Below are positions 54,711 through 63,055 of a DNA stretch of 64,000 nucleotides, piece after piece. Where the stretch lies: positions 37,193-101,192 of the forward strand of contig JANYDW010000010.1 of assembly GCA_025363455.1 (NCBI GenBank), given 5' to 3'. The notes below the pieces were generated by a model. That model saw only the letters and a list, made by a program, of their open reading frames with translations. It ran no database searches and had not been told where the DNA came from. Numbering within the stretch: the first letter of the stretch is position 1; each line of letters starts with the position of its first letter. This DNA is from Oleiharenicola sp. (GTDB lineage Bacteria > Verrucomicrobiota > Verrucomicrobiia > Opitutales > Opitutaceae). A program made the translations under genes and the position numbers.

Positions 54711-55684
54711 AATCCGACACCACCCACTTTGCCGAGCCCCCGGGCCGTTCCTGGCGCACCATCCGCCAGGAGGTGAGCGCGCCGGCGATGTCTCGGAAAG
54801 GCCGGCAGCGCCAGTTCCTCCGCTGGCTGAAATTCGGCCTGATCTCCCTCACCGTGGGCCTGGGCGGTTGGGGGGTCGTCATGGTGGTCGACTCCTGGAA
54901 TAATGATCGCGTCGGGCTGGCCGCCGCGGTGCACAGTGCGCCGGTGCGCGAGGTGACGCTTATCACCAATGGCGTGCTCTCGCAGAAATGGACGAAGGGA
55001 ATCGTGGCCTTGCCCCCGTCGATCAGCCTGATGGCGCTCGATCTGCCCGCGTTGCGCGACAAGCTTATGGCTTTCGGCCAGGTGCGCGGGGCGGTGCTGA
55101 CCCGGAATTTTCCCGACACTTTGGTGGTCACTCTGCAGGAGCGGTCCCCGGTGGCCCGGGTGCAGGCCAGTGAGGGCGTGGGCCTCACCAAGCAACTGCT
55201 TGTGGCCCGGGACGGCGTGGTTTACGAGGGGCTGAACTACGACAAGGCACTCCTGGCGAGTCTGCCCTGGCTCGATGGTGTGCGGTTGGTGAAGTCGGGC
55301 GGCGGTTACGATCCGATTGCCGGCATGGCTGACGTCGCGGACCTGCTCACCACCGCCCAGCTCCAAGCGCCGCACCTTTACCGCAGCTGGCTGATTGTTT
55401 CCCTGGCGCGGCTGGCCGAAGCGGACGAGATCATGGTCAAGGCGCGCGACGTGTCGCAGATCGTCTTCAGCCGAAAGCGCGACTATCACAAGCAGGTGGC
55501 GCAGCTCGACTATGTGATTGATGCCACCCAGGTGCTCCCTGAGCCGAATCTGCAGTCGGTCAACCTCACGTTTGAGGGCCAGGTGCCGGTGCGCCTGACG
55601 GGTACGCCGGAGGAACTGACCGCGGCCACCCGCTCTGAATTTCCCCTTCATCCTCCTCAACGTAAGTACAAACGTGATCTCTAA
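54707..55684 (+). CDS. ftsQ: cell division protein FtsQ
   Basis: 325 residues from the ATG at 54707. About 45 cytoplasmic basic residues precede one membrane span (FGLISLTVGLGGWGVVMVV). A POTRA-type segment (PVREVTLITNGVLSQKW, LPALRDKLMAFGQVRGAVLTRNFPDTLVVTLQERSPVARV) and the FtsQ beta domain follow. It links early and late divisome proteins in the periplasm. Sequence conservation is modest; position before ftsA supports the call. It overlaps ftsA by 11 bases. Confidence 0.9.
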   Translation: MKSDTTHFAEPPGRSWRTIRQEVSAPAMSRKGRQRQFLRWLKFGLISLTVGLGGWGVVMVVDSWNNDRVGLAAAVHSAPVREVTLITNGVLSQKWTKGIVALPPSISLMALDLPALRDKLMAFGQVRGAVLTRNFPDTLVVTLQERSPVARVQASEGVGLTKQLLVARDGVVYEGLNYDKALLASLPWLDGVRLVKSGGGYDPIAGMADVADLLTTAQLQAPHLYRSWLIVSLARLAEADEIMVKARDVSQIVFSRKRDYHKQVAQLDYVIDATQVLPEPNLQSVNLTFEGQVPVRLTGTPEELTAATRSEFPLHPPQRKYKRDL

Positions 55685-56891
55685 CAGCAGCAGAATCATC
55701 GGAGCCGTCGAAATCGGCACCGGCAAAGTGGCGGTCCTCGTGGGCGAGATTGCCCGTGGGCGTAGTCTCAACATCATTGGCGTCGGCGTGGCCCCGGCCC
55801 GCGGCGTCATGAAGGGCGAGGTCGTCGACTACAAGGCGGCGTGCGAGGCGACCCACCACGCGCTCGAGATGGCCGAGAAGCGCGCCGGTGTCCGCCTGGA
55901 GGAGGTGTGGCTGGCCCAGAGTGGCGGCCACCTCGACGCCTTCTACAACGAGGCCTCGGTCAACGTGAAGTCGGCCGACAACACGGTGTCCGCCCTCGAC
56001 ATCGCCTCGGTCTGCGCCCTCGCCAAGGAAAAGGAGCTGCCCGCCGGCCGCTCGCGCATTCACGATATTCGCCGTCCGTTCCGGCTCGATGGCCGCGCCG
56101 TGCCGGACCCCGAGCATCTTTCCGGTCGCCGGCTTGAGGTTGGCTACTGGATCACCCACGGGGCCGAGAGCAAGGTGAGTGACAACATCCACGTCGTCGG
56201 TGGCTACCACCTTGAGGTGCGCGAGCTCGTCCTCGGCAGCCTCGCCAGCGGCTCGCTCCTGACGTCCGCGGAAGAGCGGGCGCAGGGTGTGCTGGTCATC
56301 GACCTTGGCAAGGGCGTGACCGACTACGTGCTTTACCGCGACGGCCATGTGCTCGTCACCGGTACCCTGCCGGTCGCGGGCGAACACCTGACGAACGACC
56401 TCAGCATCGGGCTCCGAGTCACCGCCGCGCAGGCCGAGCTGCTCAAGTTGCGTCATGGGCGTGGCACCGTGCAGACCCGCGACAAAGCCGACAAGGTCTG
56501 GCTCGACGGCGACGGCGCTTTCGGCGACCGGCAGCTGCCCAAGATGGCCATCGAGACCATTGCCGCCGCCCGCACCATGGAATTGCTCGAGGTGGTGCGG
56601 CAGAAGCTCGGCGCGGCCTTCGTGCCCGAGCATTGCGGTGCGGGTGTGATTCTGACCGGCGGGACCGCCAAGCTCCCCGGCATCGAGGAGGCCGCCACCC
56701 GCGTCTTCAGCCTCAACGCCCGTCGCGGTGAGTCGCCCGCCTGGGTGAAGGACGAGCTGAAGGACCCGATGTTCAGCACCGTGCTGGGCGTCTTCCAGTT
56801 CGGGTTGCGTACCGCCTACGAGCACGCGCTGCCGGTCCGGCGCAAGCCCGGCCTGTTGAGCAATCTCACCAAAATCTTCGCCTCTTCCTGA
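55674..56891 (+). CDS. ftsA: cell division protein FtsA
   Basis: 405 residues from a GTG at 55674. It has the actin-like ATPase fold: GAVEIGTGKVAVLVGEI (phosphate 1), the 1C domain (about 85-165, SVNVKSADNTVSALDIASV), LVIDLGKGVTDYVLYRDG (phosphate 2) and VILTGGTAKLPGIEEAA (adenosine site). The C-terminal helix RRKPGLLSNLTKIFASS is the membrane-targeting amphipathic helix that tethers FtsZ to the membrane. The 210-base gap to ftsZ holds a palindromic repeat. Confidence 0.94.
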   Translation: MISNSSRIIGAVEIGTGKVAVLVGEIARGRSLNIIGVGVAPARGVMKGEVVDYKAACEATHHALEMAEKRAGVRLEEVWLAQSGGHLDAFYNEASVNVKSADNTVSALDIASVCALAKEKELPAGRSRIHDIRRPFRLDGRAVPDPEHLSGRRLEVGYWITHGAESKVSDNIHVVGGYHLEVRELVLGSLASGSLLTSAEERAQGVLVIDLGKGVTDYVLYRDGHVLVTGTLPVAGEHLTNDLSIGLRVTAAQAELLKLRHGRGTVQTRDKADKVWLDGDGAFGDRQLPKMAIETIAAARTMELLEVVRQKLGAAFVPEHCGAGVILTGGTAKLPGIEEAATRVFSLNARRGESPAWVKDELKDPMFSTVLGVFQFGLRTAYEHALPVRRKPGLLSNLTKIFASS

Positions 56892-56947
56892 AGTTCTTTC
56901 ACCCGGACACCTCTTGAAACCAACGATGAACCCCGCAATTTTTCCCT

Positions 56948-57043
56948 CCGTCATCCTGATCCCGCGGGCGCGGGAGAAGGATCCAAGCGGATGTCGTGGC
57001 GCGCGCCTCGCCCTTGGATTCTTCGCTCCGCTCAGAATGACGG
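56948..57043. repeat. palindromic repeat, TCATTCTGAGCGGAGCGAAG family, between ftsA and ftsZ
   Basis: Outer arms CCGTCATCCTGA (56948) and TCAGAATGACGG (to 57043) and inner arms GGATCCAAGCG / CGCCCTTGGATTC form a long hairpin. A half copy is at 48704-48750. It ends 57 bases before the ftsZ ATG and so lies in that gene's probable leader region. Confidence 0.85.
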
Positions 57044-57100
57044 TGGCGGGGGAAGTGTTTTTTCCGGTGGTGTGCCCCAGCCTGACGGAATCCTCCCACC

Positions 57101-58387
57101 ATGGATAATCCCCCCAACGAACTTCCCCTCGAGGCGATGTCTGATCGCAACGTCGGCATCAAGCTCGTCGGGGTGGGCGGCGGCGGCTCCAACGCCGTTG
57201 ATCGCCTCAAGATGGAAAACCTCGACCGTCTCCAGCTCGCCGTCATCAACACCGACCTCAAGGCCCTCGGCATGTCGCCCGTGCAGGACAAGATCCTGAT
57301 CGGCGCCACGCTCACCCGCGGGCTCAGCGCCGGCGGTGATCCCGAACTCGGCTGCAAGGCGGCAGAGACGGACTCCGACAAGATCGCCGAAATCGTCAAG
57401 GACACCGACCTGGTATTTCTTGTGGCGGGATTGGGCGGCGGCACGGGCTCAGGCGCCACGCCCATCGTCGCTCAGCTCGCGGCCGAGGCCGGAGCGGTCG
57501 TCATCGCTTTTGTCACGCTCCCTTTTACTTTCGAAGGCGGGCGCCGCCGCAAGCAGGCCGAGGAGGCCCTGACCGAGCTCCGTCGTGTGTGCGATGCCGT
57601 CATCCCGTTGTCCAACGACATGCTGCTGCAGGAGGGGACGGAGCAGACCAGCGTGCTGGATTCCTTCGCCCGTGCCGACGAGTGGATCGGCCGCGGCGTG
57701 AAGTCAATCTGGGCGATGCTCTCGCGCACCGGGCTGATCAACGTGGATTTCACGGCCGTGCGGCAGGTGTTCCAGCACCGCGGCGGCAAGACGCTCTTCG
57801 GCCTCGGCGTCGGTTCGGGGGACCATCCCGCCGAGGCGGCGCTGGAGGATCTCAAGAACTGCCCGCTGCTCCATACTCCGGAGCACGCTCGCAAGGCCGA
57901 CCGACTGCTGGTCAACATCACCGGCGGCGCCGATCTCAGTCTCGCCAAGGTCAACAGCCTCATGTCGGCTGTCACCGAGCAGTTCGGCCCCGAAGCGCAT
58001 GTCGTCATGGGGGCCGCCATCGACGAGGCCCTGCAGGGCCGGGTCGAGATTTGCGTCATGGGCACGACTGATGTCGGCAGTCGCAACTTTGTCCGCCGCC
58101 CGACCACGCCGCCGATGGCCCGGCCTGGGAAGCCTGCCGCCACGACCACCAGCGCCGCGGTGGAGAGCACCAACGTCAAGACCACCGTCACGACCGATGT
58201 CACCGGCGCTCGCGCCACCGCGGCCGCCGCCGTCCACGCCAACAAGCCCAAGCAGGAAGAGTTCGGTTTCCAAGGCGAGCCCGCCGAGAACCGGGGCGCC
58301 TTCGACAAGTCCGACCGCAACCTCTATGAGGGTCAGGACCTGGACGTGCCGACCTACCTGCGCAAAGGCATCAAGGTGGCGCTTTGA
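57101..58387 (+). CDS. ftsZ: cell division protein FtsZ
   Basis: 428 residues. It is a tubulin-like GTPase that forms the division ring. The GTP signature GGGTGSG is at 112-118, KLVGVGGGGSNAVDRL opens the nucleotide domain, and GLINVDFTAVRQV is the catalytic T7-loop region. A linker of about 90 Thr/Ala-rich residues precedes the C-terminal peptide LDVPTYLRKG, the site that binds FtsA and other partners. It is the last gene of the dcw cluster and is followed by repeats. Confidence 0.97.
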   Translation: MDNPPNELPLEAMSDRNVGIKLVGVGGGGSNAVDRLKMENLDRLQLAVINTDLKALGMSPVQDKILIGATLTRGLSAGGDPELGCKAAETDSDKIAEIVKDTDLVFLVAGLGGGTGSGATPIVAQLAAEAGAVVIAFVTLPFTFEGGRRRKQAEEALTELRRVCDAVIPLSNDMLLQEGTEQTSVLDSFARADEWIGRGVKSIWAMLSRTGLINVDFTAVRQVFQHRGGKTLFGLGVGSGDHPAEAALEDLKNCPLLHTPEHARKADRLLVNITGGADLSLAKVNSLMSAVTEQFGPEAHVVMGAAIDEALQGRVEICVMGTTDVGSRNFVRRPTTPPMARPGKPAATTTSAAVESTNVKTTVTTDVTGARATAAAAVHANKPKQEEFGFQGEPAENRGAFDKSDRNLYEGQDLDVPTYLRKGIKVAL

Positions 58388-58414
58388 GTAACCTTGGTGA
58401 CGGGGAAATCGGAG

Positions 58415-58506
58415 TTAGCCGCGAAAGAACGCAGAGAGCGCAAAGACCGGACAATGCATTTTAGAATCGGAGAGTCTTTGTGCTCTCTGCGTTCCTTCGC
58501 GGCTAA
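58415..58506. repeat. palindromic repeat, family TTAGCCGCGAAAGAACGC (copy 1)
   Basis: 33-base arms (58415-58447 and 58474-58506) pair with two mismatches around a 26-base loop. It begins 28 bases after the ftsZ stop and could also serve as a terminator. The sequence between this and the next copy (58507-58613) shows no gene. Confidence 0.93.
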
Positions 58507-58613
58507 TAAAATAGATTTGCGGCGGGCAGTGGAATTGGCGGACAATCTGTTTGGGCTAACCCACGCCGGGTCTCGGCGGAAGTAAACTAAAGCCCTGACG
58601 AATCGATTAGGAA

Positions 58614-58704
58614 TTGGCCACGAGAGAACGCAAAGAACGCAAGGATCGGGCCATGCATTCGGGATTGGAGCAGCTTTGTGCTCTTTGCGTTCTTTCGCGG
58701 CTAA
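58614..58704. repeat. palindromic repeat, family TTAGCCGCGAAAGAACGC (copy 2)
   Basis: Arms 58614-58646 and 58674-58704, more diverged than copy 1 (TTGGCCACGAGAGAACGC on the left), share the CATGCATT-type loop and the CTTTCGCGGCTAA right end. It ends 45 bases before the GxxExxY gene. Confidence 0.9.
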
Positions 58705-58749
58705 AAGATCCGGGCGGTATGCCGGGGCGAACAGAGGAACTTCAAGATC

Positions 58750-59202
58750 ATGAGAACCATCAATGAGCTCTGCGATGTTGTCCGGGAAACCTCCTACGCG
58801 ATGCATGTGTACCACGCCCATGGACATCTGGAAAAGGTCTACGAGAACGCCTTGGTGCATCGGTTGCGGAAGGCCGGGGTGGAAGTGAAGCAGCAGCAAC
58901 CAATCCAGGTTCTGGATGAAGACGGCACCGTGATCGGGGAGTTCAACGCGGATTTGCTGGTGGAAGGCCGGCTGGTGGTTGAATTGAAGGCGGCCAAGGC
59001 CTTGGCCGACGAACATGTGGCGCAATTGCTCGGCTACCTCAAATCCACGCGCCTTGAACATGGGCTGCTGGTCAACTTCGGTACCTATAAGTTTCAGATC
59101 AAGAAGTATGCCCTTGGCGTGGACGGCACCGGCTCCGCCACTGGGCGCTTGGCGGGATGGCTCCCTCCGTTCCTTGCGCTCCTTGCGTTCTTTCGCGGCT
59201 AA
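58750..59202 (+). CDS. GxxExxY protein (PD-(D/E)XK nuclease-like)
   Basis: 150 residues. The name-giving motif is G25-H-L-E28-K-V-Y31. The core has the acidic-lysine pattern of PD-(D/E)XK nucleases: D68 in FNADLLVEG and E78-L-K80 in LVVELKA, followed by HVAQLLGYLKSTRLEHGLLVNFG. Biochemical function is not established for the family. The typical domain ends near residue 122; the last ten codons (FLALLAFFRG) and the TAA are formed by a half copy of the same repeat family that lies twice upstream. This arrangement suggests a link between gene and repeats. Confidence 0.9.
   Translation: MRTINELCDVVRETSYAMHVYHAHGHLEKVYENALVHRLRKAGVEVKQQQPIQVLDEDGTVIGEFNADLLVEGRLVVELKAAKALADEHVAQLLGYLKSTRLEHGLLVNFGTYKFQIKKYALGVDGTGSATGRLAGWLPPFLALLAFFRG
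59170..59202. repeat. half palindromic repeat, family TTAGCCGCGAAAGAACGC (copy 3, right arm only)
   Basis: 33 bases ending CTTTCGCGGCTAA match the right arms at 58474-58506 and 58674-58704. No left arm lies next to it. The final TAA is the stop codon of the GxxExxY gene. Confidence 0.88.
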
Positions 59203-59305
59203 ACTGGCTTGTTCAGTGCGCAGCTTGACCGGCACCTCGGAACCCCCAGTGTGTCACCTGCCGATTGCGCTTTACGCCAGCGGCCAAGCCTAGACTCATA
59301 GCCCC

Positions 59306-60346
59306 ATGTTCATCGACGAAACCAGCATCAAGGCCCGCGCCGGCGACGGCGGCCGGGGCTGCCGCAGCTTCCGCCGCGAAAAATACGAGCCGTGGGGCGG
59401 GCCCAATGGCGGCGACGGCGGCAAGGGCGGTGACGTCGTATTGCGGGGCGACGATGACCAGAACAACCTGATCGATTTCAAATATAAGCCGCACTGGGAC
59501 GCCGAGCGCGGCGGGCACGGCCAGGGCGCTGATTGCAACGGTCGCGAGGGTCGCCCCGCCATCCTGCGCGTGCCGCTCGGCACCATCGTCTACCAGCGCG
59601 ACACCGGCGAGAAGGTGGTCGAGATCCTCAAGGACGGCGAGGAATTCGTGCTCCTCAAGGGCGGCAAGGGCGGCTTCGGCAACACCCGGTTCAAGACCTC
59701 GGTCACCCGCGCCCCGACCAAGACCGGCCCCGGTGAGCCGGGCGAGACGGGCGAGTTCCGGCTCGAACTCAAGAGCATCGCTGACGTCGGCCTCGTCGGT
59801 TTCCCCAACGCCGGCAAATCCTCTCTCACCAACCTCATCACCAACGCCCGGCCCAAGACCGCCGCGTATCCCTTCACTACGCTCCACCCGCAGATTGGCG
59901 TCAGTGAATATCCCGAGGAATATGACCGGCTCGTGATGGCTGACATCCCGGGCCTCATCGCCGGGGCGAACGAAGGCAAGGGGCTCGGTCACCGTTTCCT
60001 GCGCCATATCGAGCGCTGCAAGCTCCTGCTCCTGATCGTGGACATCGCCGGCACCGACACCCGCGATCCGCGCGACGACTACAAGCAGCTGCTCAAGGAA
60101 CTGGAGCTCCACGACAAAGCCCTGCTCGACAAGCCCCGCCTCGTCGCCGCGAACAAGATGGACGAGCCCGCCGCCGCCGCGAACCTCAAGAAATTCAAGA
60201 CCCGTTACCCCAAGGCGGAAATCATCCCGATTTCCTGTCTGTCCGAGGAGGGCATCCCGAAATTGCGAAAGGAATTGCTCAAGCGCGTGCGCCGGATGAG
60301 GGGCAAAGAAAAGAAATCGCCAAGCGCCACCCGGCGCATAACCTGA
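59306..60346 (+). CDS. obgE: Obg-family GTPase
   Basis: 346 residues. It is a large-ribosomal-subunit assembly and stress-linked GTPase. The N-terminal glycine-rich Obg fold (about 1-158; GDGGRGCRSFRREKY, GGPNGGDGGKGGDV) is followed by the G domain: P-loop GFPNAGKSS (165-173), DIPGLIAGANEGKGLG (G3 and switch 2), and NKMD (G4). The basic tail RRMRGKEKKS replaces the acidic tail or OCT domain of some members. It starts 103 bases after the GxxExxY gene. Confidence 0.96.
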   Translation: MFIDETSIKARAGDGGRGCRSFRREKYEPWGGPNGGDGGKGGDVVLRGDDDQNNLIDFKYKPHWDAERGGHGQGADCNGREGRPAILRVPLGTIVYQRDTGEKVVEILKDGEEFVLLKGGKGGFGNTRFKTSVTRAPTKTGPGEPGETGEFRLELKSIADVGLVGFPNAGKSSLTNLITNARPKTAAYPFTTLHPQIGVSEYPEEYDRLVMADIPGLIAGANEGKGLGHRFLRHIERCKLLLLIVDIAGTDTRDPRDDYKQLLKELELHDKALLDKPRLVAANKMDEPAAAANLKKFKTRYPKAEIIPISCLSEEGIPKLRKELLKRVRRMRGKEKKSPSATRRIT

Positions 60347-60354
60347 CTCTGCGA

Positions 60355-61005
60355 ATGAGCATGGCCCCCACGGAATACCGCCCCCTCTTGATGAGAGCCA
60401 ACCGGTTGCTTGGTTCGGCCCTCATCGAGCACAACCTTGTGAAGTTCGAGGACTTGGAAGCGGCGAACGAGCGGCTGCTCGAAGTGGCGGCCTCGGGCCA
60501 GGTGCGGCAGAGTTCCGTGCTCAGCATTTTGGTCTATGAGAAGAAAGTGATGCGCGAGGAGGACTTGCTGCACCATGTCGTGGACGATCACGGGGTGGGG
60601 GTGGTGGACCTGCGCGGCTACGAGGTGCCCGAGGAAGTGAAGAAGGAGATCGACCTCGATGCGTGCTGGGCGACCTGGACCGTGCCCTTTGACCGGGAGG
60701 AGGACTTTCATTTTGTCGCGACCGCCTACTATCTGAGTCCGGCGGTGCGCAGCCATTGGGAGAAGAAACTCGGCGGCCAGATCATCTGGCAGGCCACGAC
60801 GATGGACATCATCGCCGACTTCCTCGACCGCGTGGCGGCGGAGCGGGGTGATGCGAACAAGGTCAAGACCGGCACACGCAATCCGTTTAGTGGGGGCAGC
60901 AAACCCACCGCGCCCGCTGCACCGGGAGCCAATGCCGGTCCGCCGCCCCCCAGCAGCAGCCACATCCCGTTTCCCAGCATCAGCAAGCCCGCGACCACCC
61001 ACTAG
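60355..61005 (+). CDS. GspE/PilB N-terminal-domain-like protein
   Basis: 216 residues. The N-terminal LLGSALIEHNLVKFEDLEAANERLLEV... and VMREEDLLHHVVDDHGVGVVDLRGYEVPEEV resemble the MshEN/T2SSE N-terminal domain, which in some assembly ATPases binds cyclic di-GMP or the inner-membrane platform. No ATPase domain is present; a Pro/Ser/Ala-rich tail ends the protein. It directly precedes (3 bases) a full GspE-type ATPase gene with its own N-terminal domain, so it may be a regulatory partner of that motor. The assignment is by general resemblance. Confidence 0.65.
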   Translation: MSMAPTEYRPLLMRANRLLGSALIEHNLVKFEDLEAANERLLEVAASGQVRQSSVLSILVYEKKVMREEDLLHHVVDDHGVGVVDLRGYEVPEEVKKEIDLDACWATWTVPFDREEDFHFVATAYYLSPAVRSHWEKKLGGQIIWQATTMDIIADFLDRVAAERGDANKVKTGTRNPFSGGSKPTAPAAPGANAGPPPPSSSHIPFPSISKPATTH

Positions 61006-61008
61006 GCC

Positions 61009-62748
61009 ATGCCCCTCGGACGCACGCAGACGCAGATCATCGACAAGCTGGAGGAGATGGGGAAACTCAATGCCGAACAGAAGGCCGTGCTGCTGGCGCG
61101 CCCCGACGAGCCGACCGGCGACCAGCTCGATTCAATCCTGCAGGCGGACCATCACATCACGATGTTTCAGTTGCTGCTGGCCAAGTGTCGCGCGCTGGGC
61201 CTCGCCCCCTACAACGTCGCTCGCTACAAGGTCCACGCCGCTACTTTCGAGAAGATCGACCTCGAGTTCTGTCAGAAGAACATGATTTTGCCGGTCGGAC
61301 AGGTGGGCGACTTCCTCCTGGTGGCTTTCGCGAACCCCTTTGACACGACCGTCGCATCCAAGATTCAGGACAAGACGGGCCAGCGCGTGGTGCGCCTCCT
61401 CGGCCGCGAGGCCGATATCCGCGACAAGCTCAAGAAAGACGCGGTCCATGACGAGGTGCAGTTCTCCGATGTGGTCGACCAGCTCGGCGCCCAGTTCGAC
61501 GACGACGAGACGGAGATCAAGGACGAGGACCTGGAGAACGAGGACTCTGCTCCCATCATTCAGCTCGCCAACCGCATCATTGAGGACGCCTACTTCGCCG
61601 GCACCTCCGATATTCACGTGGAACCTTGGGAGAAGGAGATCGTCGTCCGCTACCGCATCGACGGCCTCACTCAGGAAAAGCTCCGCCTCCCGGCCAAAGT
61701 CGCCGGTGCGCTGGTCGCCCGCCTCAAGATCATGTGCAACCTGGACATCGCGGAGCGCCGCCTGCCCCAGGACGGCCGCATTGTCTTCAAGCAGTATAAC
61801 AAAAAGAACATCGACATCGACCTTCGCGTCTCCACCGCGCCCCTCAACCACGGCGAGGGCGTGGTCATGCGTATTCTCGACAAGCAGAAGTCCACGCTGC
61901 CGCTCCCGGCGCTCGGCTTCACCGAGGCCAACCTCGCCAAATACCGCGACTGCATCCGCCAGCCCTACGGCATGATTCTGCACTGCGGCCCGACCGGCTC
62001 CGGCAAGTCCATGACGCTTTACTCGGCGCTCAACGAGGTGAACACACCCGACGTGGTCATCCGCACGGCCGAGGATCCGATTGAATACACGCTGCCCGGC
62101 ATCAACCAGATGCAGATGCACCGGCAGATCGGGCTCACCTTCGCCGCCGCGCTCCGCGCCTTCCTGCGCCAGGACCCCGACATCATCCTCGTCGGCGAAA
62201 TTCGTGACAAGGAGACGGCGAACATCGCCGTCGAGGCCGCGCTCACCGGCCACATGCTCATTTCCACGCTTCACACCAACGACGCCCCGAGCACCGTCGC
62301 CCGCCTCACCGACATGGGCATCGAGCCGTTCATGATCTCGTCCTCGCTGGTCTGCGTATGCGCCCAGCGCCTCATGCGCCGCGTGTGCAAGGTCTGCCGC
62401 GTCGCCTACGAGCCCGAGGGCCGGGAGAAGGACATGCTCATGCGCGCCATCGGCTGGTCGGGCCAGATCTACAAGGCCAACCCCAAGGGCTGCTCCAAGT
62501 GCAACAGCACGGGCTACAAGGGCCGCATCGGTATCCACGAGCTGATGGTGACCAACGAGGAGCTGATCGAGGCCATCAACAAGGAGGCCGAGACCTCCGA
62601 GATCAAACGCCTCGCCATGAAGGGCGGCATGAAGACGCTTCACCAGGACAGCATGATGAAGGTGAAGGAAGGCATGAGCAGCATGGCCGAGGCCATCAGC
62701 ACCGTCCCGCAGGACATGGAGCTCCGCGAGGGCGCCATCGTGCGCTGA
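61009..62748 (+). CDS. GspE/PilB-type assembly ATPase
   Basis: 579 residues. It powers type IV pilus assembly or type II secretion from the cytoplasmic face. The N-terminal domain (about 1-145) is followed by an acidic linker ([17 protein letters not shown]) and the ATPase core: [20 protein letters not shown], Walker A GPTGSGKS (327-334), Walker B-type [18 protein letters not shown]. The zinc-binding cysteines C460, C463, C495 and C498 are characteristic of GspE/PilB rather than PilT. PilB and GspE cannot be separated here because no pilus or secretin genes lie beside it. Confidence 0.93.
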   Translation: MPLGRTQTQIIDKLEEMGKLNAEQKAVLLARPDEPTGDQLDSILQADHHITMFQLLLAKCRALGLAPYNVARYKVHAATFEKIDLEFCQKNMILPVGQVGDFLLVAFANPFDTTVASKIQDKTGQRVVRLLGREADIRDKLKKDAVHDEVQFSDVVDQLGAQFDDDETEIKDEDLENEDSAPIIQLANRIIEDAYFAGTSDIHVEPWEKEIVVRYRIDGLTQEKLRLPAKVAGALVARLKIMCNLDIAERRLPQDGRIVFKQYNKKNIDIDLRVSTAPLNHGEGVVMRILDKQKSTLPLPALGFTEANLAKYRDCIRQPYGMILHCGPTGSGKSMTLYSALNEVNTPDVVIRTAEDPIEYTLPGINQMQMHRQIGLTFAAALRAFLRQDPDIILVGEIRDKETANIAVEAALTGHMLISTLHTNDAPSTVARLTDMGIEPFMISSSLVCVCAQRLMRRVCKVCRVAYEPEGREKDMLMRAIGWSGQIYKANPKGCSKCNSTGYKGRIGIHELMVTNEELIEAINKEAETSEIKRLAMKGGMKTLHQDSMMKVKEGMSSMAEAISTVPQDMELREGAIVR

Positions 62749-62756
62749 GGACTTGA

Positions 62757-62837
62757 ATCATTCTCGTTCTCTTACTCCTTCTCGTTCTCCAGTCAGCAAA
62801 CGAGAGAATGAGAATGAGTACGATTCAGAGAACGAGT
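62757..62837. repeat. palindromic repeat, CATTCTCGTTCTC family
   Basis: Arms of the TCATTCTCGTTCTC / GAGAATGAGAATGA type (62757-62789 and 62800-62837), imperfect and purine/pyrimidine-biased, directly after the ATPase stop. Confidence 0.75.
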
Positions 62838-62838
62838 C

Positions 62839-62925
62839 ATGGTGGCTGATCATCTTTCCGCGTTACTTATGATCGCTGTTACGCAAGCCTTGGCCGTAGC
62901 CGACCCCGAACCGCCTCGCGCCAAG
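62839..62925 (+). pseudogene. remnant of a second LysE/RhtB exporter N-terminus
   Basis: The frame from 62839 reads LSALLMIAVTQALAVADPEPP, which aligns with the start of the intact neighbour (WPEFLTIVMAHALAVASPGPDF): the hydrophobic start, the ALAVA core and the P-x-P block. The similarity stops where a palindromic repeat begins (62914). This looks like the front of a decayed tandem copy cut by a repeat. The short length makes the call moderate. Confidence 0.5.
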
Positions 62926-63000
62926 GTCGCCAAGGGCGCAACGGTGGCCGGGCTGGATAAGTTTGGGAACCTTGGCGTCCGTTGCGCTCTTGGCGCGAGG
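62914..63000. repeat. palindromic repeat, family CTCGCGC-AAGG-CGCCAAG (copy 2)
   Basis: CCTCGCGCCAAG (62914) faces CTTGGCGCGAGG (to 63000), with further inverted blocks inside (GCGCAACGG / CCGTTGCGC). About 20 bases match the right arm at 1614-1643. Confidence 0.85.
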
Positions 63001-63021
63001 CCAATCTGCTCGGGACTTGTC

Positions 63022-63052
63022 TCCTATCCGCGTTCATCAGCGTAATCCGCGG
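63022..63052. repeat. short repeat-like element TATCCGCGTTCATC
   Basis: TCCTATCCGCGTTCATC followed by AGCGTAATCCGCGG has the form of a dispersed element common in related genomes (recalled, not searched). It ends four bases before the LysE start. Confidence 0.45.
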
Positions 63053-63055
63053 CAA

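Noticed and set aside
58415..58704. Repeat cluster after ftsZ as a CRISPR array
   Set aside because: Only two hairpins with long internal symmetry, no regular short direct repeats and spacers, and no cas genes.
61132..62643. 503-codon minus-strand frame opposite the assembly ATPase gene
   Set aside because: Antisense shadow; composition is the mirror of GspE codons and no domain is recognisable.
62839..63045. 68-codon frame as an intact small gene
   Set aside because: Only the first part resembles LysE; the rest is palindromic repeat and a second repeat-like element, so a remnant is more likely.
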